Positions 1 through 6,698 of a DNA stretch of 26,301 nucleotides are shown piece by piece; position 1 is the first letter of the stretch; each line of letters opens with the position of its first letter. A program made the translations under genes and the position numbers. The notes below the pieces were generated by a model. It saw only the letters and a program-made list of their open reading frames with translations. It did not search any database and was not told the DNA's origin. This DNA comes from a virus. Location: IMG/VR virus record IMGVR_UViG_3300025128_000279, positions 1 through 26,301 of that record. One strand, given 5' to 3'.

Positions 1-960
1 TATATGGGCCAACCAGTAGCTCCTCAACCAGTACTTGATCCAAGAGCAGAGCCACAAGACTTTGATTTTACAGGACAGGAACCAGCAGCTCCTCAACCAG
101 CAGCTCCTGAACCAGTAGCTCCTGCTAAACTGCCCGAAAACCTTCGGACGTTTTTAGATAACTTGAGGAATCAACAGAGGAATGCTAGGAAAATACCTGA
201 CACCACTACTGTACCTGCACCTGCAGCGGATGCAATTGAATTCGCACCAATGCCTGTACCTGAACCTTTAGCTATACCTGCACCTGCAGCGGATGCAATT
301 GATGATTCATCTGTAAATCGGTTTGAACAAGTAGGAGGACGGCCCTTACCTCCAGCATATACACCAACGGGACCAGCTTCTAATCTTCTTTCTTCTTTTG
401 AGCAAGTTCCCGGTGGTTTTACTGTAAGCTCTCCTGTAGAAAGGGTAGCAGCTACAAAGCCAAATATTGCTCTAATACCCGAAGTACCTTCTCCGTTTGA
501 ACGAGGAGGAAGGACGACAAGGCCGTATAGTCCTTCATTTCCTCCGCCCATACCAGAACCACCACATAGTCCTTCATTTCCTCCGCCCATACCAGAACCA
601 CCACCTTTACCACCAGCACCAGCCTCAGTATTTACACCAGTAACGCCTGTTGACCAAAGGCCAGCTATTATCAACAAGCAAAAACTGGCTACTGCACAAC
701 AAGATGCAAATAACGCAGCAGCAGCATTAGCAAGACAAGAAGAAGATGCAAGAAGAGCAGACGAAGAGGCTGAAGAAGAAATACTGCGACTTGAAAAAGA
801 ACGAGAAGACCAAATAGAAGCAGAAGCAAAAGCACGAGAAGAGCAGATTGCAGCCCAATATGCACAGGATTATGGTGGCATGGCTGCTGGTGGCTTAGTG
901 ACGAAAAAGAAACAACGTACACGAACAAGAAAAGGCAAGGGACTAGCCAGACGTAAATAG
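1..960 (+). CDS. Proline/alanine-rich phage protein with basic tail (5' end missing)
   Basis: The frame is open to the left edge, so the true start is probably outside; the first visible Met is at base 4. No enzymatic domain is recognised. The first two thirds are rich in Pro, Ala and Glu with short repeats (PAAPQPAAPEPVAP; the 9-residue PAPAADAID/E block twice; a 13-residue block containing PSFPPPIPEPP twice in tandem). Visible residues ~225-285 are a charged Ala/Glu/Arg coiled coil. The end is GGMAAGGLV followed by a Lys/Arg-rich tail. Lying just before the scaffold and capsid genes, it is likely a head-region or portal-proximal protein, but low complexity prevents assignment. It is followed by a 65-base gap with a possible weak hairpin before the scaffold gene. 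Confidence 0.6.
   Translation, partial: YMGQPVAPQPVLDPRAEPQDFDFTGQEPAAPQPAAPEPVAPAKLPENLRTFLDNLRNQQRNARKIPDTTTVPAPAADAIEFAPMPVPEPLAIPAPAADAIDDSSVNRFEQVGGRPLPPAYTPTGPASNLLSSFEQVPGGFTVSSPVERVAATKPNIALIPEVPSPFERGGRTTRPYSPSFPPPIPEPPHSPSFPPPIPEPPPLPPAPASVFTPVTPVDQRPAIINKQKLATAQQDANNAAAALARQEEDARRADEEAEEEILRLEKEREDQIEAEAKAREEQIAAQYAQDYGGMAAGGLVTKKKQRTRTRKGKGLARRK
212..302 (+). repeat. Perfect 28-bp direct repeat, two copies
   Basis: The same 28 bases occur at 212-239 and 275-302, encoding a PAPAADAI block twice inside the proline-rich protein. Identity at DNA level indicates recent duplication or homogenisation. Confidence 0.85.
527..604 (+). repeat. Perfect tandem duplication, 39 bp x 2
   Basis: Bases 527-565 and 566-604 are identical and abut each other. 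The unit is 13 codons, so the frame is kept, and it encodes a SPSFPPPIPEPP module. Zero divergence suggests a very recent slippage or unequal-exchange event, and copy number may vary between relatives. Confidence 0.9.
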
Positions 961-967
961 TCCCATT

Positions 968-1011
968 GTTGGCTTACCTAACCCCCCGACTTGGCTACGG
1001 ATAGCCCCAAC
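968..1011 (+). other. Possible weak intergenic hairpin
   Basis: GTTGG (968-972) can pair with CCAAC (1007-1011), enclosing an inner GGCTA/TAGCC stem (993-997/1002-1006) with loop CGGA. There is no T-tract, so this is not a clear terminator. It lies between the proline-rich gene and the scaffold gene, whose ribosome binding site GGAGAG is at 1015-1020. Confidence 0.3.
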
Positions 1012-1025
1012 ATTGGAGAGAAAAT

Positions 1026-1934
1026 ATGGAAGATGAAACAGTAGTAGGTACAGTTAATCCTATTAAAAAAGTTGTAAGTATGGGAGATCGTCGTTATAAT
1101 TCCCAAAAAACAATTGAAGATGAAGAAAAAGAACTTGAAGAATTAATTAAAGAGCAGGCTACAAATAGTGATAGTGAACCGAACTCCGAGAATGATTCAT
1201 TAGATGAGGATCAAGAAGCTAAAACACCAGAAGAAAAAACATTCAAGAAACGATATGGTGATCTTCGCAGACATTCTCAGAAACAACAAAAAGAACATGA
1301 AGAAAAGATTGTAGCATTACAAGAACAATTGACTACTGCAACAAAAACACAGATAAGTTTGCCTAAATCCGAAAAAGAACTAGAAGACTGGGCAAAAGAA
1401 TATCCTGACGTAGCTGCAATTATTGAAACAATTGCAATTAAAAAATCAAAAGAACAGGCTGAAGATTTAGAAAAGCAACTTGAAGAAATTAATCAATTGC
1501 AAGCGACAGCAAAAAGAGAAAAAGCTGAAGTTGAATTGCTTTCTTTACATCCTGATTTTGAAACTATTAGAGCTACAGAAGAATTTCATACATGGGCAGA
1601 TGCTCAACCTAAATGGATCCAAGATGCATTGTATGAAAATGAAACGGATGCTCACGCTGCTTCTAGAGCCATTGATTTGTATAAGGTAGATAAAGGAATT
1701 GAAGCGTCAGATTCTAAGAAACCCTCTAAATCAAAAGCAAATAAAGCTGCTGCTAAACTCGTAACTACAAAAACAGCTAAATCTGCTCCAGAAACAAATT
1801 CTGATAATAATAAATGGAAAGAATCAACTGTAGATAAAATGTCTTCAGAACAATACGAAAAAAATGCAGAATCTATAATGGAAGCAATACGTTCTGGTAA
1901 CTTTATATATGATATCTCAGGAAGTGCTAGATAA
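1026..1934 (+). CDS. Capsid scaffold / head assembly protein
   Basis: A 302-residue, very acidic and lysine-rich protein placed directly upstream of the major capsid gene. Residues ~30-65 and ~80-170 are charged and predicted coiled coil (EEKELEELIKE; KEHEEKIVALQEQL). The middle contains an LxxHPDF block at ~177-182, a feature I associate with scaffold or assembly proteins of marine podoviruses. The C-terminal third is Lys/Ser-rich and ends in a short ordered segment (residues ~270-302), which in other phages would be the capsid-binding end. Scaffold proteins direct procapsid assembly and then leave or are cleaved. The start is supported by GGAGAG five bases upstream. The call rests on position and composition more than on a diagnostic motif. 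Confidence 0.7.
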   Translation: MEDETVVGTVNPIKKVVSMGDRRYNSQKTIEDEEKELEELIKEQATNSDSEPNSENDSLDEDQEAKTPEEKTFKKRYGDLRRHSQKQQKEHEEKIVALQEQLTTATKTQISLPKSEKELEDWAKEYPDVAAIIETIAIKKSKEQAEDLEKQLEEINQLQATAKREKAEVELLSLHPDFETIRATEEFHTWADAQPKWIQDALYENETDAHAASRAIDLYKVDKGIEASDSKKPSKSKANKAAAKLVTTKTAKSAPETNSDNNKWKESTVDKMSSEQYEKNAESIMEAIRSGNFIYDISGSAR

Positions 1935-1947
1935 CTGTATTTTTTTC

Positions 1948-1975
1948 TTGACTTTTATAATATTTTAAGTAGAAT
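1948..1975 (+). promoter_or_regulatory. Sigma70-like promoter for the capsid gene
   Basis: TTGACT at 1948-1953 is a near-consensus -35 box, followed after 16 bases by TAGAAT at 1970-1975 as the -10 box. Transcription would start near 1982, giving a leader of about 205 bases before the capsid ATG at 2187. It begins 14 bases after the scaffold stop, behind a run of eight T. An internal promoter here would raise capsid output relative to scaffold. Confidence 0.5.
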
Positions 1976-1981
1976 GGTAGT

Positions 1982-2186
1982 ATAACTAGGCCCACGTTCT
2001 GTGCAACCCTAGAATATATAAGTAAAACTTTTTTGCAACCCAGTAATATGGCCGATAATAGGTTGATCCCCTGTTTATCCTACCCCCTAGAGCTGGCCCG
2101 TGAAAGTTATGTCCTGAAGTATGACCTTTACAGTCATGCTTGTGGGCCTTGTTGCCCACTTAGTACGAAAAAAAGGAGATTTAATT
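1982..2186 (+). promoter_or_regulatory. Structured 5' leader of the capsid gene
   Basis: This is the longest gene-free stretch in the window (1935-2186). Visible pairings are ATGAC/GTCAT (2121-2125/2133-2137) and GTGGGC/GCCCAC (2142-2147/2154-2159). GTGGGCC at 2142-2148 could instead pair exactly with GGCCCAC at 1989-1995. TTGTGGGCC at 2140-2148 could also pair, with three GU pairs, to GGCCCGTGA at 2095-2103. These helices exclude one another. The ribosome binding site AAAAGGAG (2171-2178) lies just after the last hairpin. A 60-codon frame in this leader has no ribosome binding site and runs into the capsid gene, so I do not call it. Confidence 0.4.
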
Positions 2187-3260
2187 ATGGCTTTTCAACG
2201 TGCTGCAGGGTATAACAATTTACCGAATGGTAATTTTAGCCCTGTAATTTACTCTAAGCAGGTCCAGCTTGCGTTTCGCAAGGGTTCTGTTGCTGAGGAT
2301 ATTACCAATAATGACTACTTTGGTGATATCGCAAACTTTGGTGATACTGTCCGTATTATCAAGGAGCCTGAGATCACGGTCAAATCTTATGCCCGTGGTA
2401 CTCAAATCTCGCCACAAGACCTTGATGACGAAGATTTTCAGCTTGTAGTTGATCAAGCTAACTACTTCGCATTTAAGGTTGATGATATCGAAGAAGCACA
2501 TTCACATGTGAACTTTCAGAACGTAGCGTCTGATCGTGCAGGCTATCGCCTCAAGGATCAGTATGACGCAGAAGTTTTGGGCTACCTTTCTGGTTTTGCT
2601 CAGGCTTCTATCAGTGCTGTTGCTAGTACCGCTAATACTACGGTTTCTGGCACCAAGGCTGTTTCGACTGCTGGTTCCGACGAATTGCTTTCTTCTATGC
2701 AGCTTAAGAAGGGTGACTTTGGTAACATTACGACCTCTTCAGCAGGTACGCATTCCGTTCCAGTGGCAGCTCGTCTGCCGGGGGCAAGTGCGCTTCCTAC
2801 AGCTACTGCATCACCTAATATGGTTGTGGCAAGAATGGCTAGGCTCTTGGACACGCAGTTTGTGGACAAGGATAATCGGTGGCTCGTTATTTCACCACAC
2901 TTCATGGAAGTGTTGATGGATGAGGACTCCCGACTTCTAAACCAAGACTTTGGTGAATCCGGTGCGATTCGCAATGGTCTTGCACTAAATAATCTTTACG
3001 GCTTTAGGGTTTATGTTTCTAACAACCTACCTGCTGTTGGCACTGGTCCGGGTACTTCTGGTACTGCAAACCAAAACTCCAACTATGGTGTAATTGTTGG
3101 TGGACATAATTCTGCTATTGCAACCGCAAGCCAGATCACTAAGACGGAAACGTATCGTGATCCTGATAGCTTTGCTGATATCGTGCGTGGTATGCACCTT
3201 TACGGTCGTAAGATTCTACGACCTGAAGCAATTGCCACAGCGAAATACAATATAGCATAG
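2187..3260 (+). CDS. Major capsid protein
   Basis: A 357-residue protein beginning MAFQRAAGYNNLPNGNFSP. The N-terminal half (FGDTVRIIKEPEI, AFKVDDIEEAH, YRLKDQYDAEVLGYL) matches my memory of the major capsid proteins of HMO-2011-type marine podoviruses, presumably with an HK97-type fold. Residues ~135-210 are Ser/Thr/Ala-rich. The start at 2187 is preferred over the in-frame ATG at 2121 because AAAAGGAG ends eight bases upstream and the extra 22 residues would arise from leader RNA. Its codons look more C/G-ending than those of the scaffold gene, as expected for the most expressed gene. It has its own promoter and leader, and GGGAGG at the end leads into the next gene. Confidence 0.85.
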   Translation: MAFQRAAGYNNLPNGNFSPVIYSKQVQLAFRKGSVAEDITNNDYFGDIANFGDTVRIIKEPEITVKSYARGTQISPQDLDDEDFQLVVDQANYFAFKVDDIEEAHSHVNFQNVASDRAGYRLKDQYDAEVLGYLSGFAQASISAVASTANTTVSGTKAVSTAGSDELLSSMQLKKGDFGNITTSSAGTHSVPVAARLPGASALPTATASPNMVVARMARLLDTQFVDKDNRWLVISPHFMEVLMDEDSRLLNQDFGESGAIRNGLALNNLYGFRVYVSNNLPAVGTGPGTSGTANQNSNYGVIVGGHNSAIATASQITKTETYRDPDSFADIVRGMHLYGRKILRPEAIATAKYNIA

Positions 3261-3273
3261 GGGAGGTATTACA

Positions 3274-3807
3274 ATGGCAACTTTTGATATGACATTAAAG
3301 TCAACGACTGGCGTAAGTGCCAGCTCTATTGCAACTCTTCAAGCTACTCGTCGAGGAAGTGCTATGAGAATGGTAGATGCTATTCTCGATGTCGACGCTC
3401 TGGCTGCAGATGGCTATAGTTGTACAAATGGTGATATTTTCCAACTTCTAGAAATTCCTGCAAATACTTTTGTGTTGTTTGCTGGAGCGGAAGTTCTTAA
3501 AGCCTTTGATGGTAGTTCTCCAACAGTAGATATCGATTTTGCTGAAGGTGATGATATTATCGATGGTGGAGATGTTACCTCAACAGGTATTCTCGCTGAA
3601 GGAACAAATGGTCAGGCCAATGATGTTATTACTGGTGCTGATTCTTTGTTTGAATGCTTTGTAACTACTACAGACACGATTGATGTGAAGCTCATTGCTG
3701 CATCTGCTGACGTTACTGAAGGAAGGCTGCGAGTTTACGCATGTCTTGTTGATGTAAATGGTTATGCAGAAGAAGCGGATGAAGTTGATCGAGATCAGCT
3801 TGCATAG
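3274..3807 (+). CDS. Acidic beta-rich virion protein, possible head decoration protein
   Basis: A 177-residue acidic protein that follows the capsid gene by 13 bases, with a strong ribosome binding site (GGGAGG). It has no recognised catalytic motif. Alternating hydrophobic and Ser/Thr/Asp segments (IPANTFVLFAGAEVL, DSLFECFVTTTDTIDVKLIA, GRLRVYACLVDV) suggest a beta-sandwich or beta-barrel. In this position tailed phages often carry a head decoration, fibre or head-completion protein, so a virion role is likely. Decoration is a guess from location; it could also be a neck component. It is followed by a stable hairpin. Confidence 0.55.
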   Translation: MATFDMTLKSTTGVSASSIATLQATRRGSAMRMVDAILDVDALAADGYSCTNGDIFQLLEIPANTFVLFAGAEVLKAFDGSSPTVDIDFAEGDDIIDGGDVTSTGILAEGTNGQANDVITGADSLFECFVTTTDTIDVKLIAASADVTEGRLRVYACLVDVNGYAEEADEVDRDQLA

Positions 3808-3816
3808 TTAATGATT

Positions 3817-3842
3817 GTGGGAGGGGCTAATACCCCTCTCAC
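3817..3842 (+). terminator. Hairpin after the decoration-like gene; weak terminator or mRNA stabiliser
   Basis: GTGGGAGGGG (3817-3826) pairs with CCCCTCTCAC (3833-3842): ten pairs, one of them GU, with a six-base loop. Only a mixed TATCTAACTT follows, with no T-run. It could attenuate transcription or protect the 3' end of the abundant capsid message. Confidence 0.5.
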
Positions 3843-3864
3843 TATCTAACTTAAAAGGAAACAA

Positions 3865-4800
3865 ATGGCAAATTCATTTTTAACATACACAAATGATGTA
3901 CTTGTAAAATTAAATGAAGTCAAGCTTACTTCAACTGATTTTACAGATGATCGTGGTATTCAAACACAAGCCAAATATGCAATAAATCAAGCAATTCGTT
4001 ATATTAATCAACGAGAATTTAACTGGCCGTTTAACCATGCTACGGCAAGTCAAACTTTAACTGCTGGCGTTGTGAGCTATTCTTTGCCATCAAACACTAA
4101 ACATGTAGACTATGCTACAGCACGACTTAGAAAAAGTGAAAGTTTAGGTAATGCTGCTCGTCCGTTAGCTTTATTAGACTACCATGAATATTTAGAGTTG
4201 CATATAAAACAAGAAGATGATACAGTAACTACTACATTAAGTAGTGGGATTGACGATGACGATACGACAATTTCTGTTGCTGATGCTTCGTCCTTTGATT
4301 CAACAGGTACGATTATTATTAATACAGAAAATATAACTTATACTGGTACAACTTCAACAAGTTTCACAGGAGCAACACGAGGCGCAGAAAGTACAACTGC
4401 AGCCAGCCATTCGACAGGAGCTACTGTTGCTCAGATTGATGCAGGTGGAATACCTACTCATATATTTAGAAAACCAGATAATACGTATGGACTTTGGCCT
4501 TTTCCAAATAAAGCATATACTTTATCTTTTGATTATTTTACTCATCCAAGTTCAGACTTATCTGCTCATGGAGACACAACAACCATTCCTGATAGATTCG
4601 GTCATGTAATTGTAGATGGAGCAGTTGCATATACTTATTTATACAGAAGTGAAGTTCCACTATATGAGCGCAGTTTTGCGCTATTTCAGGAAGGCATAAA
4701 GAATATGCAAACTTTACTTATTAATCGGCATGATTATGTGCGATCTACCTATATTCCAAGATCAATCAGTTCTGCCTATACAAGTTCATCGTCATTTTAA
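3865..4800 (+). CDS. Head-tail adaptor / tail tubular protein A-like, with beta insertion
   Basis: A 311-residue protein. Residues ~1-120 (FLTYTNDVLVKLNEV, then an alpha-helical YAINQAIRYINQREFNWPFN block) and ~195-311 (YGLWPFPNKAYTLSFDYF, then helices ending in NRHDYVRSTYIPR) resemble the podovirus adaptor of the T7 gp11 type, which sits under the portal. Between them, residues ~122-192 form a self-contained Thr/Ser-rich beta insertion (TTISVADASSFDSTGTI, NTENITYTG, SFTGATRGAESTTAASHSTG). I recognise this as a small module recurring in phage virion proteins. The ribosome binding site AAAAGG lies eight bases before the ATG. The adaptor role is fairly likely; the exact homology needs a profile search. 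Confidence 0.65.
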   Translation: MANSFLTYTNDVLVKLNEVKLTSTDFTDDRGIQTQAKYAINQAIRYINQREFNWPFNHATASQTLTAGVVSYSLPSNTKHVDYATARLRKSESLGNAARPLALLDYHEYLELHIKQEDDTVTTTLSSGIDDDDTTISVADASSFDSTGTIIINTENITYTGTTSTSFTGATRGAESTTAASHSTGATVAQIDAGGIPTHIFRKPDNTYGLWPFPNKAYTLSFDYFTHPSSDLSAHGDTTTIPDRFGHVIVDGAVAYTYLYRSEVPLYERSFALFQEGIKNMQTLLINRHDYVRSTYIPRSISSAYTSSSSF

Positions 4801-4813
4801 ATAGGAGAAAGCT

Positions 4814-5113
4814 ATGACACAGATACCACAAGGAAATAATATGTTCTGGGATGTGCAGTCGGCGGTAACGGTTGGCTCAACAGCAGGCGGAACTAATGTT
4901 TCAGCTTATAATTTAGTAACGATGCATCTAGACGGTGAGATTTATGTAAACTTTGGTGCTTCCAGTACGGCTGCTGTAAGCACTGCTAATGATGTTAAGT
5001 TAGCAGCAGGGCTACATTCTCTTACTGTTCCAAAACAAGCTGGCGATTCACAATATTTGAATTATGCACGAGTTGGTGGAACAGATGTAACAATGCGTTT
5101 AGTATTGTCTTAG
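4814..5113 (+). CDS. Small beta-rich virion protein
   Basis: A 99-residue protein of unknown family, Ala/Thr/Val-rich, without a signal peptide or membrane segment. Regular strand-like stretches (YNLVTMHLDGEIYVNFGASS, LAAGLHSLTVPK, TDVTMRLVLS) suggest a small beta fold. TAGGAG is a good ribosome binding site and the gene is ten bases from the next. By position it is a minor structural protein such as a head or neck decoration, but nothing in the sequence proves that. Confidence 0.55.
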   Translation: MTQIPQGNNMFWDVQSAVTVGSTAGGTNVSAYNLVTMHLDGEIYVNFGASSTAAVSTANDVKLAAGLHSLTVPKQAGDSQYLNYARVGGTDVTMRLVLS

Positions 5114-5123
5114 GAGAAGCTTT

Positions 5124-5609
5124 ATGACTCTATTATCAGGGCTAATTCAGCAAAATGTCGATAGGCATACTACCGATCTTGTAACTCTAACCGCAACTGC
5201 TTCAATTACAACGGCAGATCATGCAGGAAGAACTCTTCTTATGGGAGAGGTTGGTGGCGATGCTGCTGCTACATTTACGCTTCCGGCTGCAACAGGTACA
5301 GGCAGTGTATTTAAATTTGTTGTATCTGTTGTGAATACTTCAAATTATTTAATTAAAGTGGCTGATGCCACAGACACCATAGATGGTCAAATTGTAATTA
5401 CGGATGCTGATGGAACGGACGCTGCCTCAATGGTAACGGCTGCTACTTCTGACACAATTACATTAAATGGCACAACTACTGGTGGAGGTGCTATAGGTGA
5501 CTATGTTGAGTTGATTGACATAGCATCTAATCAATATACCGTAAGTGGTATGGTAACATGTGCTGCAGGTTCTAATATTGCAACCATGTTTAGTGCTACT
5601 GTTTCTTAG
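5124..5609 (+). CDS. Beta-rich virion protein, paralog of 5835-6419
   Basis: A 161-residue protein. From residue ~18 (DLVTLTATASITTADHAGR) to the end it aligns without large gaps to the second paralog downstream. They share exact blocks such as GEVGGDAAATFTLPAATG, SVVNTSNY, KVADATDTIDG, DTITLNGTT and LIDIASNQY. This copy has a short N-terminus (MTLLSGLIQQNVDRHTT) and lacks the repetitive N-terminal extension of its partner. The fold appears to be all beta. Similar modules occur in phage head-fibre or tail-associated proteins, so a surface virion role is plausible. The ribosome binding site is TAGGAGAAG. pqqA begins 36 bases after its stop. Confidence 0.6.
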   Translation: MTLLSGLIQQNVDRHTTDLVTLTATASITTADHAGRTLLMGEVGGDAAATFTLPAATGTGSVFKFVVSVVNTSNYLIKVADATDTIDGQIVITDADGTDAASMVTAATSDTITLNGTTTGGGAIGDYVELIDIASNQYTVSGMVTCAAGSNIATMFSATVS

Positions 5610-5645
5610 TAGCTTAGTAGTTTAACCAAAGAAAGGAGTAGTACT

Positions 5646-5723
5646 ATGTCTTGGAACACACCAAAGATTACCGAAGTTTGTGTCGGTATGGAAATCAATT
5701 GCTACGCTTGTGCAGAGCTTTAG
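5646..5723 (+). CDS. pqqA: PqqA, coenzyme PQQ precursor peptide
   Basis: A 25-codon gene. The peptide starts MSWNTPKITE, continues VCVGMEINCY and ends ACAEL. It has the hallmarks of PqqA: family length (about 22-26 residues), Trp3 and Pro6 near the start, Gly14, and the invariant Glu16-x-x-x-Tyr20 pair. PqqE, a radical-SAM enzyme working with the chaperone PqqD, cross-links that pair to build pyrroloquinoline quinone. A perfect AAAGGAG (5632-5638) lies seven bases upstream of the ATG, supporting real translation. The VGMEINCY form looks, from memory, like alphaproteobacterial PqqA. No pqqB-E genes are present, so the peptide would depend on host enzymes. It sits between two paralogous structural genes and is followed by a strong hairpin. 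The main alternative is chance resemblance, which the motif, length and ribosome binding site together make unlikely. Confidence 0.88.
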   Translation: MSWNTPKITEVCVGMEINCYACAEL

Positions 5724-5761
5724 TTACTGCCGATAGTAGTTTTTAAAAATTAACTATATGA

Positions 5762-5800
5762 AGGGATATATGGCACATTTACCGTGTGTCATATATCCCT
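5762..5800 (+). terminator. 16-bp hairpin after pqqA
   Basis: AGGGATATATGGCACA (5762-5777) pairs with TGTGTCATATATCCCT (5785-5800): 16 continuous pairs including one GU, around a seven-base loop. It is followed by CCCATTTATAATTTAG, so the T-tract is poor. It may be a leaky terminator, an RNase block that stabilises the pqqA message, or a processing site. It occupies most of the 111-base gap before the second paralog. Confidence 0.65.
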
Positions 5801-5834
5801 CCCATTTATAATTTAGCTAAGAAAGGAATAAATA

Positions 5835-6419
5835 ATGGCTAGTTTTAAAATGACACAGGGCATTTCTCGTGTGCCTGAAGATGTCTTTGTTGAAGATGGC
5901 ATGACGGTCACTTCAGGCGGTCTAACCGTCACTGCTGGTGGCGTAACAGTTACTGCAGGCACCACTACTCTTGGAGGATCATTTATACGAGATTTAGTTA
6001 CGCTAACTGCAACCGCAACACTGACAAACGCTGATCATGCAGGACGTATTCTGCTTATGGGCGAAGTTGGTGGTGATGCTGCAGCAACATTTACGTTGCC
6101 TGCCGCTACTGGTTCTGGTGCAGAGTTTCAATTTATTGTCTCAGTTGTTAATACATCCAACTATGTAATTAAGGTTGCTGATGCTACTGATACGATTGAC
6201 GGTTCTGTTACTCTTCATCAAGATAGTGCTGCTACCGTGGCTTCTTTTAATACTGCTGCTGATTCAGATACCATTACGTTGAATGGTACTACGCAAGGTG
6301 GTGTTTCTATTGGTGATGAAATCACGCTTATTGATATTGCTTCTAACCAGTATATGGTTAAGGGTATCCTAACTGCGAGTGGAACGGAAGCTACTCCATT
6401 TAGTGCCAGCGTTTCTTAA
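5835..6419 (+). CDS. Beta-rich virion protein, paralog of 5124-5609
   Basis: A 194-residue protein with two parts. Residues ~20-50 carry short repeats of the type GGLTVTAGGVTVTAG, typical of triple-beta or fibre-stalk segments. Residues ~52-194 are the same domain as the upstream paralog, with long identical blocks but many synonymous DNA differences. The duplication is therefore not recent and the protein is held by selection. The ribosome binding site is AAGAAAGGAATAA. By context it is a trimeric head or tail appendage. It is followed by a stable hairpin at 6429-6459. Confidence 0.6.
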   Translation: MASFKMTQGISRVPEDVFVEDGMTVTSGGLTVTAGGVTVTAGTTTLGGSFIRDLVTLTATATLTNADHAGRILLMGEVGGDAAATFTLPAATGSGAEFQFIVSVVNTSNYVIKVADATDTIDGSVTLHQDSAATVASFNTAADSDTITLNGTTQGGVSIGDEITLIDIASNQYMVKGILTASGTEATPFSASVS

Positions 6420-6428
6420 TGTATTAGG

Positions 6429-6459
6429 CGGCTGCTATTGAAGACACGAATAGCAGTCG
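6429..6459 (+). terminator. 11-bp hairpin after the second paralog
   Basis: CGGCTGCTATT (6429-6439) pairs with AATAGCAGTCG (6449-6459), with one GU pair and a nine-base loop. TTGTAATT follows, a weak T-tract. It is the third intergenic hairpin of this kind in the structural region, so it may be a partial terminator or 3'-end stabiliser. Confidence 0.5.
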
Positions 6460-6481
6460 TTGTAATTAAAAGGAAAAGCAT

Positions 6482-6667
6482 ATGAAGGCATTAACCGATA
6501 AACAAAAAGAACTTTTAAATTCCCATCGTAAACCCCATAAAAATAAGCAGGGTAAAACGGTTCCGGGGCATTCAGAAAAGCATATGAAAGCAATGAAAGT
6601 TGCTATGCAAGAAGGTGTGTCTTTTGATAAAGCACATACGATTGCGATGAAGATTTTTGGTAAATAG
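6482..6667 (+). CDS. Small basic protein
   Basis: A 61-residue Lys/His-rich protein starting MKALTDKQKELLNSHRKPH and ending FDKAHTIAMKIFGK. The His-containing HSEKHMKAMKVAMQEG segment followed by a short helix resembles small proteins seen in other marine phages, but I know of no defined function. It could bind nucleic acid or be a minor virion protein. AAAAGGAAAAGC precedes the ATG. Confidence 0.5.
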   Translation: MKALTDKQKELLNSHRKPHKNKQGKTVPGHSEKHMKAMKVAMQEGVSFDKAHTIAMKIFGK

Positions 6668-6698
6668 GTAGTAAAAAAATTATAGGGGAAAATATAAA

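Noticed and set aside
212-604. Direct repeats considered as a CRISPR array or an integration site
   Set aside because: The copies are in frame, two per type, and tandem or interrupted by coding sequence; there are no regular spacers or flanking cas, tRNA or integrase genes.
171-928. Two - strand open frames, one Gly-rich and one Leu-rich, opposite the proline-rich gene
   Set aside because: The Gly-rich and Leu-rich products are the reverse reading of Pro- and Glu/Lys-rich codons; they are composition shadows.
2121-2186. Extended N-terminus of the capsid protein from the ATG at 2121
   Set aside because: That start lies in a hairpin arm without a ribosome binding site, whereas the ATG at 2187 has AAAAGGAG at ideal spacing.
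2033-2215. A 60-codon Cys-containing frame in the capsid leader
   Set aside because: It has no ribosome binding site, overlaps the capsid start in another frame, and lies in a region better explained as structured RNA.
5724-5834. The gap after pqqA examined for pqqB or other pqq genes or an IS end
   Set aside because: Only the hairpin and a ribosome binding site are present; no further pqq-like frame or terminal repeat was seen.
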